Source: Rhopalosiphum padi
Lineage: Eukaryota > Arthropoda > Insecta > Hemiptera > Aphididae
Assembly (NCBI RefSeq): GCF_020882245.1
Contig: NC_083599.1
Coordinates: 25,182,865-25,246,864 of the forward strand
Length of the DNA: 64,000 bases
Reading direction: 5' to 3'
In this document: one piece after another, positions 61,764 to 64,000 of the stretch
How the letters are laid out: each line of letters begins with the position of its first letter
How positions within the stretch are numbered: the first letter of the stretch is position 1
The notes under the pieces: model-generated
The model's database searches: none
What the model was told of the DNA's origin: nothing
Seen by the model: the letters and a program-made list of their open reading frames with translations, nothing else
Translations under genes and position numbers: made by a program

Positions 61764-61798
<35 letters not shown>
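61764..61798. repeat. TA microsatellite
   Basis: About seventeen TA units. Confidence 0.85.
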
Positions 61799-61800
<2 letters not shown>

Positions 61801-63822
61801 CAATTAATAATAGCAGCTACAAAGCATTAGAGTATTAGATATTATTAAATGCTTATTTTTATGGTTGCGATACTACAAGTACAAATTGTATAATACGATA
61901 TGCTCATTTTTCATTACGAAATATTTCACTCTAATCATAATACGACTATATAATATGATGTCATATGTATAAATATGAACAAAACAAGCAAAAATACCTG
62001 CTGTCTCGAAAAAAAAATAAATGAATAATTAACAAAAATAATAAAACAATAATTGAGAATAATAATATACTTGACTAATAGAGAAAAGGCAAGTATAAAA
62101 TGTTGTGTTATACGATTGATCTCAATTCTGATAATTATTAATGATTCGCATGTAAAGAATTTAAAAAATATACAGAATATTTATACTTACGCCCATTGTC
62201 CCACAAAACTATAGGTATTCGTATAAAAATATTACTTTCAATTATGTAAATATGTAATTCACATATGTGTCTTAGTTATAATTAATAACATAGCAACAAT
62301 ATTATTTATGTCTACTGTAATTACGCCACAAACAAACAAAAAAATAGAACGATAGATATACATTTTTGATAAATAAAAACAGGTACAATTAAATTACAAT
62401 TTATTCTAATTATCTAATTGTGGTATGTAACTGGCATATACAGTGTTCTTAGAAAAATTAAAAGTATAAAAAAAATTAGGGTATTTAAATATCTTATTGA
62501 TTAGGATATAATTATAAGGTACGCATAAATATTTTTTAAAAAGGAAAAGGATTCCGTTCTCTCACCATCCACCATCTATTTAAATACTTATACGTATATA
62601 CTAATATACTGTATGGTAAGAAAAAAAATTAAGTCTCTATAGCCATAAACGCACTAGAAATTGGTATATAAGGGTTCGCACTTAATTTTGTTAACAATAC
62701 ATACAATTTAAACAAAACTGAATTTTAGTTCAAAATAATTAATTTTATTAACAATTATGCAACAATATTATGCAAGAGGATCTTTTTAAATATATCTTTT
62801 TTTAGAAATTGTATTTATTTTTTTTGCGATAATTTTTTATAAATTTGTATTTTTGAAAAAATTAAACTTTTAATATTTTCATCATTATTATCGTTTAAGT
62901 TTTATACTTTTTTAAATATTTTGCGTTGGATTATAAAATTAAAAATGTATGCTCTAATCAAAAAATTAAAGTTAATTATTTTAATCAATTTATTTACAAA
63001 CATTACATAATACATTGTAAAAGCAAACTAGTTTTATCGATTGGCTGAATAAGTCGTGAGTTACTTAGAAGATAATTAATTAATTTTAAATGCATCATTT
63101 CCCGAAACCCATAAAAATAAATTATAAGTTTTAACCTAAGTACGTATGTACCTAAGTATGTATATAGGTACATGTAAATCAAACGCTGTAGCCATTCCAT
63201 ATCTAACGGATTGCCCATTTCGATCGGATTTGTTCACAGAGTGATGTACCTATACCAATTCTGACGTCTGACATTTCCGTTATATAAGGTATAGGTACTT
63301 CAATAGATGATGGGCATATTCGAAAGGCTACCCCATTGGTTACATATTATACATTTAAAGTCTATTATAATATTATTAGTAAAAATGTAGCTTAGACAAA
63401 TTAAAAATATAAGACAACAAATCGTGTTACATAAAAATGTCATGTAAAAATTGTTATTGATTTATATATGGAAATGGAATGTGGGACAAATAACTATGGT
63501 AGTGACATCAAGTATATTGGAAGTACCTATGCAGATTCTAAGATACATACGTATGTTAAATTGTCATAGTTAAAGAAGACTCATTTATCTACATAATTCC
63601 ATATTTCCATTACATAAATAGAGCATGAAATAGGAGGGGGGAATACAGAAACTATCAAAAAAACACTTGAAATATTTTCCAAAAAGTTATTTTTTTTCCT
63701 ATCAATTATAATTAATTAAATATATTGGTTGTTAAATCGTATGACTTCTAACCTAACGATGATGTGTTCACTTAATATAACTCAACTTAAGTTAATTATT
63801 TGTATTAACTGATACACTTTAG

Positions 63823-63876
63823 AACATGCCCGTGACGCCGACGGTGATCCGACAACCAGTGGGCAACAGGATTTAA
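63823..63876 (+). other. Possible short terminal exon of an unknown gene
   Basis: After cactttag (acceptor-like, with a branch-like ttaactgat upstream) the plus strand reads NMPVTPTVIRQPVGNRI and stops with TAA at 63874-63876. AATAAA follows at 63902-63907. The codons are GC-rich at third positions in AT-rich surroundings. No partner exon is visible within the window, so this may be chance. Confidence 0.25.
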
Positions 63877-64000
63877 GACTGACGCGTAATTTTTATTAAA
63901 CAATAAATCTAATTTATTCTATCAACATGTTATTAATACAAAAACAATAAATATATTTATATATATAATATGTATATTGTAGGTTGTAGGTATCTACTAA

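Larger units (their letters stand above)
61556..64000 (-). other. TRPC intron (at least 2.4 kb)
   Basis: AT-rich, with a TA run at 61764-61798. No ankyrin-repeat exon is seen on the minus strand up to the window end. The only GC-rich, coding-like patch is at 63826-63876, listed separately. Confidence 0.55.

Noticed and set aside
63003..63218. 71-codon minus-strand frame as a possible TRPC upstream exon
   Set aside because: The text is rich in Y, L and I and has no ankyrin-repeat pattern; the GC-rich character of the TRPC exon is absent.

Overview
The window looks like nuclear DNA of an aphid or a close hemipteran relative. It is strongly AT-rich, has long introns, is crowded with short repeats and with strings such as 'taggtacctac', and its genes have ordinary metazoan GT-AG splice sites. 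The species cannot be fixed from sequence alone. No bacterial or phage features, CRISPR arrays or tRNA/rRNA genes were seen.

Layout: (1) About 1-4195 shows no gene. (2) 4373-50560 (+) is one large ABC half-transporter gene of the insect ABCH type (usually auto-named 'ABC transporter G family member 20/23'). I can follow 14 common exons (37772-50560) with consistent phases to a stop at 50560. Two mutually exclusive first coding exons, 4373-4482 and 34392-34552, lie about 30 kb apart. Both end in the same phase and join the same Walker A exon, predicting proteins of 684 and 701 residues with different N-termini. The downstream first exon sits in a clear CpG-rich promoter region. The intron between them holds two more CpG-rich patches (about 18.3-18.9 kb and 24.6-25.1 kb) and repeats. 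(3) About 52.9-54.2 kb (-) holds a decayed multi-exon gene of unknown identity. One of its exon-like pieces occurs twice, once inside a short element with 30-bp terminal inverted repeats. (4) 55701-56223 (+) is PHF5A, an SF3b splicing-factor subunit: three exons, 110 residues, complete. Its 3' UTR is tandemly triplicated. (5) 56.7-60.1 kb is repeat-rich intergenic DNA that includes a pogo/Tigger-like MITE. (6) 60098-61555 (-) is a large GC-rich 3' exon of a TRPC-type cation channel, covering the TRP_2 region, all six membrane segments, pore and TRP box. The ankyrin-repeat exons must lie beyond 64000.

The three recognisable genes have no evident functional link: a membrane lipid-type exporter, a constitutive splicing subunit and a cation channel. 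The points most worth following up are the alternative first exons of the ABCH gene, the unidentified decayed gene near 53-54 kb, the triplicated 3' UTR of PHF5A, and a possible short terminal exon near 63.8 kb.
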